A stretch of DNA of 45,177 bases, from NCBI GenBank assembly GCA_027066315.1, contig JAMONZ010000036.1:1-45177 (forward strand), read 5' to 3'. Below the pieces are notes generated by a model. That model ran no database searches. It was not told the origin of the DNA and worked only from the letters and a program-made list of their open reading frames with translations. The translations under genes and the position numbers were made by a program. How positions within the stretch are numbered: position 1 is the stretch's first letter; each line of letters opens with the position of its first letter. Positions 9,821 to 18,785 of the stretch are shown in pieces. Source of the stretch: Hyphomicrobiales bacterium. Lineage in GTDB: Bacteria; Pseudomonadota; Alphaproteobacteria; Rhizobiales; Devosiaceae.

Positions 9821-10523
9821 TCTTTTTTTCCATTTCTCTGATGTCTAATGCTTCTAATGCCACCGCTTTAGTAATTGGCTTGCTTTTGGTGAGAGCAATC
9901 CTATCCATAAGGTCAACAAGCAAGACTGCCTCTTCGCTAGAGCGTTCCATGCGTGAAATTAAATAACTAATTATTTTTGGCTCTACGGCAATTTGTCTAT
10001 CATCAAAAAGTTTTGCAAACATTTGACTAAGCTGCACATCATCTGGAGCTGCAACAAAAAAACTTGTAGCAAGTCGCGCACGAGATAGCAGATCTGCAGT
10101 TTTATACGGCCATGAAGCAATTGGTTTAGTCGCACTCATCAATAGCGGCCTTTGATCGCGAATTGATTGATTTAAAAAATGAAACAAATTATTTTCACTA
10201 AAATTATCTTTATCAATATTATCAATCAAAACAGGGTAAACTCCCCCCTGCTTAGTTATCTCTTTGAGCATATCATTATTGACTATATACGCCTTACTTA
10301 TCTCTTGCCAAATTCGAGCTAAATGTGACTTTCCAGATTTTGGCGGACCTAATAATAAGGTCATTGGTGTACGCCAATTTGGAAACGAAATTATATGCTC
10401 AAAAGCTAGGATATTAGCATCACTAACAATATAATCATCAATCGAGTGCGAAGTAATATGACCAAGATCAAATATATACTGCTCTTTATTTAGCTTATTT
10501 TTTCTTTTTGGCTCTTGCTCCAA
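9810..10523 (-). CDS. hdaA: HdaA-like DnaA paralogue, replication-initiation regulator
   Basis: A short DnaA-like AAA+ protein. In Caulobacter and E. coli, HdaA/Hda bound to the sliding clamp stimulates ATP hydrolysis by DnaA and so prevents re-initiation. It has 237 residues, the Hda size, with no DNA-binding domain IV. Near the N-terminus QYIFDL lies where the clamp-binding QL(P/S)LDL motif sits in relatives. The Walker A is LLLGPPKSGKSHLARIW and Walker B is YPVLIDNID. Start choice: the long frame opens at TTG 10580, deep in the upstream gene, but TTG 10523 has a full AAGGAGG six bases before it (minus strand 10536-10530) and puts the clamp motif near the N-terminus. The start lies inside the last 29 bases of the AI-2E family gene, implying translational coupling. 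Confidence 0.85.
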   Translation of the reverse strand: MEQEPKRKNKLNKEQYIFDLGHITSHSIDDYIVSDANILAFEHIISFPNWRTPMTLLLGPPKSGKSHLARIWQEISKAYIVNNDMLKEITKQGGVYPVLIDNIDKDNFSENNLFHFLNQSIRDQRPLLMSATKPIASWPYKTADLLSRARLATSFFVAAPDDVQLSQMFAKLFDDRQIAVEPKIISYLISRMERSSEEAVLLVDLMDRIALTKSKPITKAVALEALDIREMEKKIGV

Positions 10524-11592
10524 CTTTAACCTCCTTTTCTCCAAGGTAAAGAGTGCTGGTTTTATATTTTTCAAGCCCAAAACGAATTAAAACCCCTGAA
10601 ATAGCAACTAATGGAACAGCTAGTAACAGGCCAACAAATCCAAATATCAGGCCGCAGGCAAACAAAGCAAACATCAGCCAAACAGGGTGAATATTTATGC
10701 TTGCTCCAACCAATTTAGGATAAAGAACATTCCCCTCTAAGAACTGCCCAACCATAAAAATCATAATAATAGTAACAATCATAATCCAGTCTGGCCAAAA
10801 CTGAACCAAAGCAACGCCAACAGAAAGCACTAAACCAATTGAAAAACCAACATATGGAATAAAACTAAGCAAGCCAGATATTAAACCAATAGCAAGGCCA
10901 AAATTTAGCCCAGCTATACTAAGCGAAGCCGCATAGAAAACACTAAGAATAGCGACAACACTTGATTGCCCCCGAATAACCCCACTCATAGCATTATCAA
11001 TATCTTTAAGAACTAACTTAATTTCTTTTCTATGTTTTCTAGGCAAAAGAGTGTCTGCCTTTGCGATCATTCTATCCCAGTCAAGCAACATATAAAATGT
11101 AACAACTGGTGTAACAACCAACAAGCCAAAACCATTTAATACTGCTAACCCGCTTTGCATAATTGACGAGGCAAATTTTGTTGCAAATCCAAGACCCTGC
11201 CCAAGGAAATTTGCTGCTCCCTCTTCAAGCTGAACAATTCTCTCCTCCCCTACATAAGAATAAACTTCTGGCATCCATTGATTTGCAAGCTCTTGTAACT
11301 TTGCAATATAAGAAGGCAAAAGCTCAACTAGGCCAGCAATTTGCTTTACCACCAGTGGAACGATCAAAAATGCTCCACCAACAAAAGCAATCATCATTAT
11401 AGCTAAAACAGTAAAAGTAGCCATAAAGCGGTTAAATTTGAGCCTCTCAAGCGCATCGGCAAGAGGATCAAGCAAATAGGCCATAGCCATGCCAACAACA
11501 AATGGTAACAATATTCCTTTAAAGAACCATAATATTATAATTGTAATAATAAAAAATATTACCCAAGTTTTAACATGATTTTGCAGTGTCAT
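10495..11592 (-). CDS. AI-2E/PerM family inner-membrane transporter
   Basis: A polytopic membrane protein of the AI-2E exporter/PerM family (365 residues). Substrates across the family are diverse, and none can be named here. Hydrophobic helices lie near the N-terminus (WVIFFIITIIILWFFKGILL), a soluble segment follows at about 85-140, then a cluster of four to five helices contains the conserved PYVGFSIGL and the C-terminal FGFVGLLLAVPLVA. It ends with the basic KVGARAKKKK. The longest frame opens with TTG 11619; ATG 11592 with AAGGAAAG just upstream is preferred. The order perM-like > hdaA > ppx is common in rhizobial genomes. It is divergent from purM with 84 bases between the starts, which must hold both promoters. 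Confidence 0.87.
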   Translation of the reverse strand: MTLQNHVKTWVIFFIITIIILWFFKGILLPFVVGMAMAYLLDPLADALERLKFNRFMATFTVLAIMMIAFVGGAFLIVPLVVKQIAGLVELLPSYIAKLQELANQWMPEVYSYVGEERIVQLEEGAANFLGQGLGFATKFASSIMQSGLAVLNGFGLLVVTPVVTFYMLLDWDRMIAKADTLLPRKHRKEIKLVLKDIDNAMSGVIRGQSSVVAILSVFYAASLSIAGLNFGLAIGLISGLLSFIPYVGFSIGLVLSVGVALVQFWPDWIMIVTIIMIFMVGQFLEGNVLYPKLVGASINIHPVWLMFALFACGLIFGFVGLLLAVPLVAISGVLIRFGLEKYKTSTLYLGEKEVKVGARAKKKK

Positions 11593-11676
11593 TAAATGCT
11601 TTCCTTGCCTGTTAGTCAAATTACAGTTATCAGCATTTTAGCAGAACAACCAACAGCTAACCAGATAAATTGAGCT

Positions 11677-12768
11677 ATGAGCAAAAAAAATAATTCAAAC
11701 GAAGAACAAAGCAAAACAAATTCATTATCCTACAAGCAAGCAGGTGTTGATATTGATGCTGGTAATCAATTAGTTGAACATATCAAACCCTTAGTTAAAT
11801 CTACTAGACGCTCAGGTGCAGACGGAGAAATTGGAGGCTTTGGTGGCTTGTTTGATTTGAAATCAGCAGGTTTTAAAGACCCAATTTTAGTAGCGGCAAA
11901 TGATGGTGTTGGCACAAAATTACGCATAGCCATTGAAACAGGTATTCATGACACAATCGGCATTGACCTTGTGGCCATGTGTGTAAATGACATTATTGTC
12001 CAAGGTGCTGAGCCATTATTCTTCCTTGATTATTTTGCCACAGGAAAATTGGACGTGGAAATAGCCACACAAATAATTAAAGGCATAGCGAGCGGTTGCA
12101 AACAAGCAAATTGCGCCCTAATTGGTGGCGAAACTGCTGAAATGCCTAGCATGTATCATGGTGATGATTATGACCTAGCAGGCTTTTGTGTTGGGGCGGC
12201 AGAGCGTGGATCTTTACTCCCTAGCTCTGAATTAAAGTCAGGTGATGCCATGATTGCCCTTGCTTCTTCTGGACCACACTCGAATGGCTATTCATTGATT
12301 AGAAAAATTGTTGAGGTGAGTGGATTAGATTGGCAAGATAAAGCCCCGTTCAGCACTGAGGAAACACTTGCACAAAACCTGCTAACTCCAACAAAAATAT
12401 ATGTAAAATCAATTTTATCAGCACTTAAAAATAACTTAGAAATAAAGGCACTGGCTCACATTACAGGTGGAGGATTTAGCGAAAATATTCCTCGTGTCCT
12501 TCCAAACAATTTAAGTGCCAAGATTGATCTCAATGCCATCGACAGCCAGCCAGTTTTTAGCTGGCTAGCAAAAACAGGCGGTATAATTGAGAGTGAAATG
12601 TTACGTACTTTTAATTGCGGAATAGGCATGCTTTTGGTTGTTCCACAAGAAGATGTTGACGCAACAATCAAACATTTCAACAGTGAGAGCGAAAATGCTT
12701 ATTTAGTAGGCTCTTTAATTGAGAAGGCAGCCGAGCCGGTAATTTTTGAGGGAGAGCTTTCCATATGA
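11677..12768 (+). CDS. purM: Phosphoribosylformylglycinamidine cyclo-ligase (AIR synthetase)
   Basis: Closes the imidazole ring, converting FGAM and ATP to aminoimidazole ribotide in purine synthesis. It has 363 residues. Visible landmarks are [25 protein letters not shown], the ATP/FGAM site [22 protein letters not shown], the conserved [11 protein letters not shown], and [16 protein letters not shown]. About fifteen extra Asn/Ser/Lys-rich residues precede the usual N-terminus. The start ATG has a poor Shine-Dalgarno match. It overlaps purN by four bases (ATGA), the usual purMN operon. Confidence 0.97.
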   Translation: MSKKNNSNEEQSKTNSLSYKQAGVDIDAGNQLVEHIKPLVKSTRRSGADGEIGGFGGLFDLKSAGFKDPILVAANDGVGTKLRIAIETGIHDTIGIDLVAMCVNDIIVQGAEPLFFLDYFATGKLDVEIATQIIKGIASGCKQANCALIGGETAEMPSMYHGDDYDLAGFCVGAAERGSLLPSSELKSGDAMIALASSGPHSNGYSLIRKIVEVSGLDWQDKAPFSTEETLAQNLLTPTKIYVKSILSALKNNLEIKALAHITGGGFSENIPRVLPNNLSAKIDLNAIDSQPVFSWLAKTGGIIESEMLRTFNCGIGMLLVVPQEDVDATIKHFNSESENAYLVGSLIEKAAEPVIFEGELSI

Positions 12769-13385
12769 GCAAAAAAGCAGGCAAAAAGAGAGTTGCTATA
12801 TTCATCTCTGGCCGTGGCTCCAATATGGAAAAATTGATTAGGTCAGCAAACGAGCCTGAATATCCAGCAATAATCGTCGGGGTAATTTCTAACAAAACCG
12901 ATGCAAAAGGGCTGGAATTTGCCAAAAAACAAGGAATAGCGACCGCAATTATTTCCTCAAAAAAACACGGAGGAAAAGTCGCAACTGATGAAGCAATTAG
13001 CAAACAATTAGAGAGCTGGAATGCTGATATTATTTGTTTAGCTGGATATATGAGGCTTTTAAGCAAAGAGTTTTGCCAAAAATGGCAAGGAAAAATTATC
13101 AATATTCACCCATCTCTTCTACCACAATTTAAAGGGCTAAACACCCATTCTCGAGCAATTGAAGCTCAAGTAACTAACCATGGCTGTACCGTTCATTTTG
13201 TAACGGCACAAATGGATGATGGCCCAAATATTGGTCAAATTATTGTTCCACTTCAAAATGGAGATACAAAAGAATCATTAGAGAAGCGAGTTCTAATAGC
13301 AGAGCATAATCTTTATCCATGGGCTTTGGCGCAAGTTGCTAGTGGTGAAATCTCTTTTGCTGAAATTACTCAGGCATCAAAATAA
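12765..13385 (+). CDS. purN: Phosphoribosylglycinamide formyltransferase (GAR transformylase)
   Basis: Transfers the formyl group of 10-formyltetrahydrofolate to GAR in purine synthesis. It has 206 residues, normal size. The phosphate loop [11 protein letters not shown], the catalytic block [17 protein letters not shown] with its asparagine and histidine, and the aspartate of [11 protein letters not shown] are all present. Its ATG overlaps the purM stop as ATGA, so the two are translationally coupled. The next gene starts 92 bases later and is unrelated. Confidence 0.97.
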   Translation: MSKKAGKKRVAIFISGRGSNMEKLIRSANEPEYPAIIVGVISNKTDAKGLEFAKKQGIATAIISSKKHGGKVATDEAISKQLESWNADIICLAGYMRLLSKEFCQKWQGKIINIHPSLLPQFKGLNTHSRAIEAQVTNHGCTVHFVTAQMDDGPNIGQIIVPLQNGDTKESLEKRVLIAEHNLYPWALAQVASGEISFAEITQASK

Positions 13386-13477
13386 TTGATGTTATAAATC
13401 ATAAATAACAATTCGACCTTTCTCATTTTTGGCGTTAGTCTTTCTTAATTCAGAGTTTCTTGGATTCGAGGGCATAA

Positions 13478-14374
13478 ATGAATATTAGTAATTGGTTGTG
13501 GATTATTTTATTAGGGGTTATTTGGGGCTTTTCCTTCCCTTTTAACGCCATCTTATTACAAGAGCTTGGTCCTTTTTGGATTTCAGCAGGGCGAGTAAGT
13601 GTTGGTGCGCTTGGCTCTTGGGTAGTTTTGTTGTTGTTAAAGCAATCCATTCCATCTGATATTTCACTCATTGCTAAAATTTTTATGGTTGGAATTATCA
13701 CCTATGCAATTCCTTTTGCTCTATTTCCACTAGCGCAGATGCACCTTTCAAGCGGCGTTGCTTCAATCATAAACGCCATGACCCCAATCACCACCGTAAT
13801 TGTTTCACACTTTTGGATTGGCGGTGAAAAAGCAACTTGGAATAAAACCCTAGGAGTTGGCGCAGGTTTTGCCGGCGCAGCAATTTTAGCTATCCCTGCT
13901 CTACAGAATGGCGGAACTTCACAATTATGGGCAATGAGCTTAGCTTTTTTTGCAACACTTTGTTACGCTTGGTCACTAAATTACATTCGCACATTGCCAA
14001 AAACCAACCCAGCCGTAATGGCTACGCTTGCCTTAACAGGTGCAAGTTTTGCAGCAATAATTGCAGCATTGATTTTTGAAGGTCAGCCAGTGATTACTCA
14101 AGGCCAAACATGGTTTGCTCTATTAACAATCGGGCTAGTTATGACTACATTCGCATTTCAAATCATGTTTAAAATTTTACCACAAGTTGGCGCAACAAAT
14201 TTCTCAATCACAACCTTCATCGCTCCAATTTCAGCTATTATCCTTGGCGCAATCTGGTTAAACGAAAGTCTGTTACCAAGCCATTTTATAGGTATGGCAT
14301 GTATTTTCTTGGGTCTGATTTTAATCGATGGTCGATTTGTAAAAAGATGGCGAAAAGATAAACAACGCCAGTAA
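13478..14374 (+). CDS. EamA/DMT-superfamily transporter
   Basis: An inner-membrane drug/metabolite transporter of 298 residues with two EamA repeats and about ten helices. The first repeat starts at NWLWIILLGVIWGFSFPFNA and contains the typical FALFPLAQMHLSSGVASI; the second has WAMSLAFFATLCYAWSLNYI and ends in ILGLILIDGRF-like sequence. Substrate unknown. The start is set by GAGGG five bases before the ATG. It stands alone, after purN and convergent with gatB, so neighbours say nothing about its job. Confidence 0.88.
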   Translation: MNISNWLWIILLGVIWGFSFPFNAILLQELGPFWISAGRVSVGALGSWVVLLLLKQSIPSDISLIAKIFMVGIITYAIPFALFPLAQMHLSSGVASIINAMTPITTVIVSHFWIGGEKATWNKTLGVGAGFAGAAILAIPALQNGGTSQLWAMSLAFFATLCYAWSLNYIRTLPKTNPAVMATLALTGASFAAIIAALIFEGQPVITQGQTWFALLTIGLVMTTFAFQIMFKILPQVGATNFSITTFIAPISAIILGAIWLNESLLPSHFIGMACIFLGLILIDGRFVKRWRKDKQRQ

Positions 14375-14411
14375 TAAGAGATTAGGAACACTATCCTATA
14401 AAAAAACCCTA

Positions 14412-14470
14412 ATCCTGAGCTTATTCGAACGACGGGGGTCGATTGCTCCACCCTTCGACAAGCTCAGGAT
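14412..14470. repeat. Inverted-repeat element with CTTCGACAAGCTCAGGAT end
   Basis: Perfect 11-bp arms ATCCTGAGCTT (14412-14422) and AAGCTCAGGAT (14460-14470), partly extended inward by TTCGAA/TTCGA, enclose a GC-rich centre. The arm sequence is a type that I recognise as a dispersed intergenic repeat in many bacterial genomes. Read on the minus strand the hairpin is followed after five bases by a T-tract, so it could also terminate gatB transcription. An outer imperfect pair GATTAGG/CCTAATC (14380-14386 and 14408-14414) flanks it on the left. Confidence 0.7.
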
Positions 14471-14520
14471 GAGGCTGATGTATATCGCTCACTTTGAGCC
14501 TGATGCATATCGCTCAGGGT
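14471..14520. repeat. Two tandem 25-bp imperfect repeats
   Basis: Two adjoining 25-base units (14471-14495 and 14496-14520) match at 20 of 25 positions and share a TGATG-ATATCGCTCA core. They directly follow the inverted-repeat element and lie between the convergent ends of the EamA gene and gatB. I see no coding frame in them worth calling. Confidence 0.6.
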
Positions 14521-14575
14521 GAAATTAAAGCACATAGGAAAGGCAAAAATGGGAAATATATAATAGCTAAAAAAA

Positions 14576-16057
14576 CTAAAGTCCCAATTTTTCCTTTAAA
14601 ATCTTATTCACCGCCTGTGGGTTTGCCTTACCTTGGCTGGCTTTCATTACCTGCCCAACAAACCAGCCAGCTAATTGCGGCTTCTCTTTAACTTTAGCAA
14701 CCTGCTCGGGGTTTGCTGCAATAATTTCCTCAATAATCTTTTCAATAGCACCTGTATCGCTAACCTGCTTCATGCCACGTTCTTCAACAATTTTTGCAGG
14801 TTCACCACCCTCAACCCAGACGATCTCAAATAAATCCTTAGCAATTTTACCAGAAATATCACCCCCTGAAATAAGGTCAATAATTGAACCTAATTGCTGG
14901 GCATTAATAGGCGAATTGGCAACGCTTAAATCCTCTTTTGCTAGGCGACCAAAAAACTCATTAATTACCCAGTTAGCCGCAAGTTTGCCATCACGCCCCT
15001 TAGCTACATTTTCAAAAAAATCTGCATTAATTCTAGATGATATTAAAACAGAAGCATCATAAGGTGTAATTTTATAATCATTTACAAAGCGATCATGTTT
15101 TTCATCTGGTAATTCAGGCAGGTTTTTAGCAAGCTCAGCTACAAATTCATCGTCAAATTCAAGCGGTAATAAATCAGGATCAGGGAAATAACGATAATCA
15201 TGTGCCTCTTCTTTTGAGCGCATTGATCTGGTTTTACCACTTTTTGAATCAAACAAGCGAGTTTCTTGATCGATTGTTCCACCATCTTCTAGTATATCAA
15301 TCTGCCTACGTGCCTCATATTCAATGGCAGCAACCGCAAAGCGCATTGAATTAACGTTTTTAATCTCGCAACGTGTGCCAAATTCACCACCCGGCGCACG
15401 CACAGAAACATTGATGTCGGCACGAAGCGATCCCTGTTCCATATTACCGTCACATGTGCCTAAATAGCGTAAAATCGTTCTGATTTTTGCAATGAATGAG
15501 CGAGCTTCTTCACTTGACCTAATATCAGGTTTTGAAACAATTTCCATCAAAGCCACTCCAGAGCGATTAAGGTCAATCAAACTCATATTGGGGTGCAAGT
15601 CGTGAATTGATTTTCCTGCATCTTGCTCAAGGTGCAGCCGTTCAATGCCAATTTCAACCTCGCCATCTTTACCCATATCAAGTTTAACAACGCCCTCACC
15701 AACAATTGGGTCTTTAAACTGTGAAATTTGATAACCTTGCGGCAAATCTGGATAAAAGTAATTTTTCCGATCAAAAATAGAGCGGTTATTAATTTTTGCC
15801 TTCAGGCCTAAACCAGTGCGAACCGCTTGACGCACACACTCTTCATTTATCGTAGGAAGCATACCAGGCATTGCTGCATCAACAAATGAAACATTTGAGT
15901 TGGGCGGCTGACCAAATTCGGTAGATGAGCCAGAGAATAATTTTGATTCAGAGGTAACTTGGGCATGGATTTCTAATCCAATAACCATTTCCCAATCACC
16001 TGTTGCCCCCTTGATAAATTTTTTGGGATCAGGCGTGCGTGTATCAACTAGGCTCAT
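14576..16057 (-). CDS. gatB: Asp-tRNA(Asn)/Glu-tRNA(Gln) amidotransferase subunit B
   Basis: The tRNA-binding and kinase-like subunit of GatCAB. It activates the side chain of mischarged Asp-tRNA(Asn) or Glu-tRNA(Gln) with ATP before amidation. It has 493 residues. The GatB cradle is clear: [59 protein letters not shown], and [11 protein letters not shown]. The YqeY-like tail domain for tRNA binding lies in the last 150 residues, ending [14 protein letters not shown]. It is the last gene of the gatC-gatA-chorismate mutase-gatB operon and starts 21 bases after the mutase stop. Confidence 0.97.
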   Translation of the reverse strand: MSLVDTRTPDPKKFIKGATGDWEMVIGLEIHAQVTSESKLFSGSSTEFGQPPNSNVSFVDAAMPGMLPTINEECVRQAVRTGLGLKAKINNRSIFDRKNYFYPDLPQGYQISQFKDPIVGEGVVKLDMGKDGEVEIGIERLHLEQDAGKSIHDLHPNMSLIDLNRSGVALMEIVSKPDIRSSEEARSFIAKIRTILRYLGTCDGNMEQGSLRADINVSVRAPGGEFGTRCEIKNVNSMRFAVAAIEYEARRQIDILEDGGTIDQETRLFDSKSGKTRSMRSKEEAHDYRYFPDPDLLPLEFDDEFVAELAKNLPELPDEKHDRFVNDYKITPYDASVLISSRINADFFENVAKGRDGKLAANWVINEFFGRLAKEDLSVANSPINAQQLGSIIDLISGGDISGKIAKDLFEIVWVEGGEPAKIVEERGMKQVSDTGAIEKIIEEIIAANPEQVAKVKEKPQLAGWFVGQVMKASQGKANPQAVNKILKEKLGL

Positions 16058-16078
16058 TTATCTTGCTTCTCTTAATAT

Positions 16079-16396
16079 TTAGCTATTATTTCTTGCGGCA
16101 ATAATGCCTTTTTCAAAATTAATATTCCACTCAATCAAATTACGCCAAGTCATTTCGGCCTGATCGTCATCAAGCCCAAGCGCAGTTGCTCGCTCACGAA
16201 CCTTAGTAATAACCGCTTCAATTCGCACAGCATCAAATGCCTCATGCGGATCTTTTTTAAGCTCAGCCATACGCATAACATAAGAATGACGTTCAGCAAA
16301 AAGCTCAATTAAAACCCGATCTAAACGATCAATTTCGGCTCTTACATCTTGTTTTGTGCTGCAATCTTTTGGCAATTTTTGCATTTTTACCACCAT
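16079..16396 (-). CDS. Chorismate mutase, AroQ class, stand-alone
   Basis: Rearranges chorismate to prephenate, the branch point to phenylalanine and tyrosine. It has 105 residues, all helical AroQ type: [20 protein letters not shown], then [15 protein letters not shown], and [16 protein letters not shown] with the charged residues that line the active site. The start is uncertain: ATG 16396 overlaps the gatA stop by ten bases, while ATG 16384, four codons in, sits five bases after a GGTGG. Either leaves the domain whole. The unusual point is location, inside the gat operon between gatA and gatB, which I recall from other rhizobial genomes. Confidence 0.88.
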   Translation of the reverse strand: MVVKMQKLPKDCSTKQDVRAEIDRLDRVLIELFAERHSYVMRMAELKKDPHEAFDAVRIEAVITKVRERATALGLDDDQAEMTWRNLIEWNINFEKGIIAARNNS

Positions 16397-17871
16397 TTTT
16401 TTGGGGTGAAATCAATATTTGCAGAACGCTCAATCACTCGCCCAGCAGCAAATAATGTTTCCTCATCAAACGGCTTGCCAATAATTTGCAAAGCAAGTGG
16501 CAGGCCAGAGCCATCTTTTCCAGCAGGAACAGCAATTGCTGGCAAACCAGCCATATTCACCGTTACAGTAAAAATATCATTGAGATACATTTTTACTGGA
16601 TCTTCCTTCATTTCTTGATCGTTAACCCCAAAAGCCGCTGAAGGCGTTGCTGGAGTTAAAATTGCATCAATTCCATCGGCAAAAACTTGCTCAAAATCAC
16701 GTTTAATCAAAGTGCGCACTTTTTGCGCTTTCACATAATAAGCATCATAATAGCCAGCCGATAAAACATAAGTTCCAATCAACACACGCCGCTGAACTTC
16801 TGCACCAAAACCCTTGGCACGAGTATTTTCATACATTTCATCAATTGAGCCACCTGCAACTCTTAAGCCATATTTTACCCCATCATATCTTGCCAAGTTT
16901 GATGATGCTTCAGCTGGGGCAACAATATAATAAGCAGGCAGGGCATATTTTGTATTAGGAAGCGAAATATCTTTGATTATTGCGCCCTCATCTTTTAACC
17001 AAGCCATGCCTTGTTGCCAAAGTGTTTCAATTTCTTGCGGCATACCTTCCATACGATATTCTTTTGGTATACCAATTGTGAGGCCTTTTACGCCCCTCTC
17101 AACAGCTGTGGCAAAATCTGGCACAGAAATATCAACCGAAGTAGAATCTTTTTTATCAAACCCCGCCATTGAATTAAGCATAAGCGCGCTATCTTCAACT
17201 GTGCGAGTAATAGGCCCTGCTTGATCAAGCGAGGAGGCAAATGCCACAACTCCCCAGCGTGAGCAACGCCCATAAGTAGGCTTAATCCCTACAGTTCCAG
17301 TAAAAGCCGCAGGTTGGCGAATTGAGCCACCAGTGTCGGTAGCCGTTGCCCCTGCACAAAGCCAAGCAGAAACAGCCGCTGCAGAACCACCAGATGAGCC
17401 ACCGGGAACTAAATCTTTATTACTCCCCTTAGCACGCCACGGATTAACCACCGCACCATAATAAGAAGTTTCGTTGCTTGAACCCATAGCGAACTCGTCC
17501 ATGTTGAGCTTGCCCAGCATAACCGCACCATCATTCCAAAGATTAGTCGTGATAGATGATTCATATTCAGGCTTAAAACCATCAAGAATGTGGCTTCCTG
17601 CTTGAGTATGTGTGCCTTTAGTTGAAAAAAGGTCTTTTATGCCAAGCGGCACGCCCTCTAACGCCCCACCCTGCCCCTTGGCTAGTTTTACATCACTGGC
17701 CTTTGCCATAACACGAGCTTGCTCAGCTTCTACACTTATATAAGCATTTAGTTTTGAATTAGACTTCTCAATCTCACTCAAATAAGAATCAGTAATCTCA
17801 ACAGCACTGAAATCTTTATTTTTCAAACCATCACGAGTAGCTTTAAGGCTAAGTTTTATTAAATCACTCAT
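16387..17871 (-). CDS. gatA: Asp-tRNA(Asn)/Glu-tRNA(Gln) amidotransferase subunit A
   Basis: The glutaminase subunit of GatCAB; it frees ammonia from glutamine and channels it to GatB. It has 494 residues. The amidase-signature triad is intact: lysine in [14 protein letters not shown], cis-serine and serine nucleophile region in [14 protein letters not shown] and [13 protein letters not shown]. The frame runs 13 codons further to 17910 inside gatC; ATG 17871, four bases after the gatC stop and at the family N-terminus MSDLIKLSL, is taken as the start. Confidence 0.97.
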   Translation of the reverse strand: MSDLIKLSLKATRDGLKNKDFSAVEITDSYLSEIEKSNSKLNAYISVEAEQARVMAKASDVKLAKGQGGALEGVPLGIKDLFSTKGTHTQAGSHILDGFKPEYESSITTNLWNDGAVMLGKLNMDEFAMGSSNETSYYGAVVNPWRAKGSNKDLVPGGSSGGSAAAVSAWLCAGATATDTGGSIRQPAAFTGTVGIKPTYGRCSRWGVVAFASSLDQAGPITRTVEDSALMLNSMAGFDKKDSTSVDISVPDFATAVERGVKGLTIGIPKEYRMEGMPQEIETLWQQGMAWLKDEGAIIKDISLPNTKYALPAYYIVAPAEASSNLARYDGVKYGLRVAGGSIDEMYENTRAKGFGAEVQRRVLIGTYVLSAGYYDAYYVKAQKVRTLIKRDFEQVFADGIDAILTPATPSAAFGVNDQEMKEDPVKMYLNDIFTVTVNMAGLPAIAVPAGKDGSGLPLALQIIGKPFDEETLFAAGRVIERSANIDFTPKKWW

Positions 17872-17875
17872 ATCT

Positions 17876-18163
17876 TTATTCCACCACCTTAGGAACCATG
17901 AAGAAACCATCTTCGCTTATTGGCGCATTAGAGGTTATTTTATCTGAATAACCGCCATCTGTAACTTCGTCCTTACGCACTCTTAGGGTTGAGGGAATAA
18001 CCGAAGTCATTGGCTCAACACCACTAACATCAACTTCATCAAGTTGCTCAACAAAACCAAGAATAGTATTTAGCTCACCTGCTAGGCCTTGCAAATTTTC
18101 TTCTTTTAATTTTATTCGGGCTAAATGCCCAATCCGCCTAACAATATCTGCATCTACTGACAT
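17876..18163 (-). CDS. gatC: Asp-tRNA(Asn)/Glu-tRNA(Gln) amidotransferase subunit C
   Basis: The small subunit that wraps around and stabilises GatA-GatB. It has 95 residues, typical. Markers are the N-terminal [16 protein letters not shown], the [19 protein letters not shown] hinge, and the C-terminal [11 protein letters not shown]. An AAGAGA-like ribosome site lies a few bases before the ATG. It is the first gene of the gat operon, whose promoter must lie in the 113-base gap shared with the divergent ruvX. Confidence 0.95.
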   Translation of the reverse strand: MSVDADIVRRIGHLARIKLKEENLQGLAGELNTILGFVEQLDEVDVSGVEPMTSVIPSTLRVRKDEVTDGGYSDKITSNAPISEDGFFMVPKVVE

Positions 18164-18276
18164 AAGAATCTCTTTTAAATCAAAATTAAAATCATTTGAA
18201 TGCTTTTAACTATGCCTTGGCAACAAATGCAACAATTCTGTTTGAATAAACAGCAAACTACTGCTAGCCAATAAAT

Positions 18277-18750
18277 ATGTCAAAAAATGAAAACACAATA
18301 TCACACAACCCACTAGCTAGCCTGCCCTTAACAGGCAAACTATTAGGCCTAGACTTGGGCAGTAAAACCATTGGCATCGCGATTAGTGATGGCATGCGCT
18401 ATAGTGCAACTCCTTTGCTAACAATTAAAAGAAGCAAATTTAAAAATGATGCACAAAGTCTTATTGAGATAATTGATGATAATAATATTGTTGGGCTTGT
18501 GCTTGGCTTACCGCTAAACATGGACGGCAGCGAAGGGCCAAGGGTGCAATCGAGTAAAGCCTTTGCTCGCAATCTTAGTGCAGTAATTAGCCTGCCAATT
18601 GCCTTTTGGGACGAAAGGCTTTCAACAAGTGCCGTTACCAAGACATTGATTGAAGCAGATATATCTCGTGCAAAAAGAGCACAAGTGGTGGATAAATTAG
18701 CTGCCAGTTATATTTTGCAAGGTGCGCTTGATAGGCTAAGGAATAACTAG
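18277..18750 (+). CDS. ruvX: Putative pre-16S rRNA nuclease / RuvX (YqgF) family
   Basis: RNase H-fold nuclease acting in 16S rRNA 5' maturation, first proposed as a Holliday junction resolvase. It has 157 residues with about 17 extra at the N-terminus. The acidic residues are present: LLGLDLGSKTIGIAISD, LVLGLPLNMDGSEGPR, WDERLSTSAV, and the closing aspartate in VVDKLAASYILQG. No clear Shine-Dalgarno precedes the ATG, but no better start exists before the first conserved strand. In rhizobia ruvX is commonly next to gatC in divergent orientation, as here. Confidence 0.93.
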   Translation: MSKNENTISHNPLASLPLTGKLLGLDLGSKTIGIAISDGMRYSATPLLTIKRSKFKNDAQSLIEIIDDNNIVGLVLGLPLNMDGSEGPRVQSSKAFARNLSAVISLPIAFWDERLSTSAVTKTLIEADISRAKRAQVVDKLAASYILQGALDRLRNN

Positions 18751-18785
18751 CTTAAGTTATTGGCAAAAAACTATCGCGACCATGT

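Noticed and set aside
14494-14691. 65-codon plus-strand ORF across the tandem repeats and the gatB 3' end
   Set aside because: It combines repeat sequence with antisense gatB and has no ribosome site or recognisable product.
18742-18761. Terminator between ruvX and the unknown gene
   Set aside because: AATAACT/AGTTATT forms a 7-bp AT-rich stem overlapping the ruvX stop, but no T-tract follows on either strand.
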